Of a stretch of 64,000 nt of DNA, positions 63,116 through 64,000 are shown in pieces. Below the pieces are notes generated by a model. The model was not told where the DNA came from, ran no database searches, and was given only the letters and a program-made list of their open reading frames with translations. Position 1 is the first letter of the stretch, and each line of letters starts with the position of its first letter. The DNA comes from Mesorhabditis belari (lineage: Eukaryota > Nematoda > Chromadorea > Rhabditida > Rhabditidae). Both the position numbers and the translations under genes were made by a program. The stretch is taken from assembly GCA_958450365.1 (NCBI GenBank), contig CAUEEP010000926.1, positions 1,411,501-1,475,500 of the forward strand. The letters run 5' to 3'.

Positions 63116-63597
63116 CTTTTTTTGCTTTTTCGACTGGGGAATACATGTAATAAATTTGAATTTACATTTAAAAATGATGGTAAGGATCCTGTAAAAGCTT
63201 TACAATTAGCTTTCTACCACAGTAAGCTTTGCCAATTAGCTTTCTACCACAGTATCACAGTTGGTTAAGTTAAAGCTCGATTCCCTAAATATCTATGAGA
63301 AAAGAAATTCAAACGATGTCCGATTTTGAGAAGCGCAAAAGACCAAAAGTAAATGACAATTTGGCATTTTATAGGAAAAAAGCAAAAAAGAATGTTAAAA
63401 AAGAACGAAACAAAGGTCATTCGCTTTTTTTTGGTCACTCTTTTCCCCATAAAAATTCTCTTTCTTTTTTTCTCTCCCAAATTCGAATCAATCATTTTTA
63501 ATAAACGTTTTTTTTTCATTTTATTTGGGTTAACGTTTTCTAAAAGGCATCTATTTTCGAAACCTATCGTAATCAAACCGCCAATTTCCGTTCGATC

Positions 63598-64000
63598 CAA
63601 TTCGATTCGATTCGATTCGATTCGATTCGATTCAATTCGATTCGATCCAATTCAATTCGATCCAATTCCGTTCGATCCAATTCGATTCGATTCGATTCGA
63701 TCCAATTCGATTCGATCCAATTCCGTTCGATCCAATTCCGTTCGATCCATTTCCGTTCGATCCAATTCGATTCAATCCATTTCCGTTCGATCCAAATCGA
63801 TTCGATCCAAATCGATTCGATCCAATTCCATTCGATCCAATTCCATTCGATTTTTCGATCAGTACCTTGTCGATCAGTACCTTGTCGATCAGTGCCTTGT
63901 CGATCAGTGCCTTGTCGATCAGTGCCTTGTCGATCAGTGCCTTGTCGATCAGTGCCTGTCGATCAGTGCCTGTCGATCGTGCCTGTCGATCAGTGCCTTG
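63598..64000. repeat. ATTCG pentamer and GATCAGTGCCTTGTC satellite-like arrays
   Basis: From 63598 to 63850 the sequence is built of GATTC/GATCC pentamers in a loose higher-order pattern (GATTCGATTC, CCATTTCCGTTC). From about 63858 to the window edge a 15-base unit (GATCAGTGCCTTGTC) repeats about 10 times, the last copies shortened to 13 bases. The array runs off the end of the window. Confidence 0.95.

Overview
The window is nuclear DNA of a nematode. AT-rich sequence is broken by many 35-60 bp introns that end in TTTCAG or TTTAG. Polypyrimidine-AG trans-splice acceptors sit just upstream of several start codons. The genes are nematode-type: an Sre-like chemoreceptor, an NSY-1/ASK1 kinase, and an eIF3b whose predicted length (725 aa) matches, as I recall it, the Caenorhabditis protein. 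A rhabditid relative is my inference; the species cannot be read from the sequence.

Layout. 1-11 kb has no gene I can defend. It holds a mosaic repeat (three related copies near 0.85-1.0, 1.5-2.4 and 4.5-5.7 kb) around a decayed Tc1/mariner element, a long palindrome with a tRNA-like sequence, and coding relics. 11.7-16.1 kb encodes a divergent MAPK-like kinase. 17.3-22.2 kb carries eIF3b and the AP endonuclease apn-1 in tandem, possibly an operon, convergent with an Sre-like receptor gene (22.3-24.4 kb). 24.5-30.9 kb is transposon graveyard: foldback elements and two Tc1-family transposase relics. 31.0-50.6 kb is one huge gene, an ASK1/NSY-1 MAP kinase kinase kinase with at least 44 exons, whose introns hold MITEs, foldbacks, minisatellites and tRNA-like sequences. 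52.2-53.7 kb (minus) carries thioredoxin and ribosomal protein L30. 54.1-55.6 kb (plus) is a multi-pass membrane protein I do not recognise. 55.8-60.3 kb (minus) holds a small membrane ORF and the CCR4-NOT subunit NOT2 (ntl-2). 60.4-64 kb is gene-poor and ends in satellite-like tandem repeats.

Functional links. NSY-1/ASK1 is the top kinase of the p38/JNK stress cascade, and reduced thioredoxin inhibits ASK1 in mammals. A thioredoxin gene lies 1.6 kb beyond the 3' end of this ASK1 gene in convergent orientation. eIF3b, RPL-30 and NOT2 are housekeeping translation and mRNA-decay genes. The most notable anomalies are an in-frame TAG in eIF3b that vanishes if a 39-nt GC-AG intron is removed, a one-base frameshift in rpl-30 exon 3, a short transposon with a zinc-ribbon coding fragment inside an nsy-1 intron, and a recurring family of degenerate, often long-variable-arm tRNA-like sequences. 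All exon models were made by eye from splice sites and reading frame.
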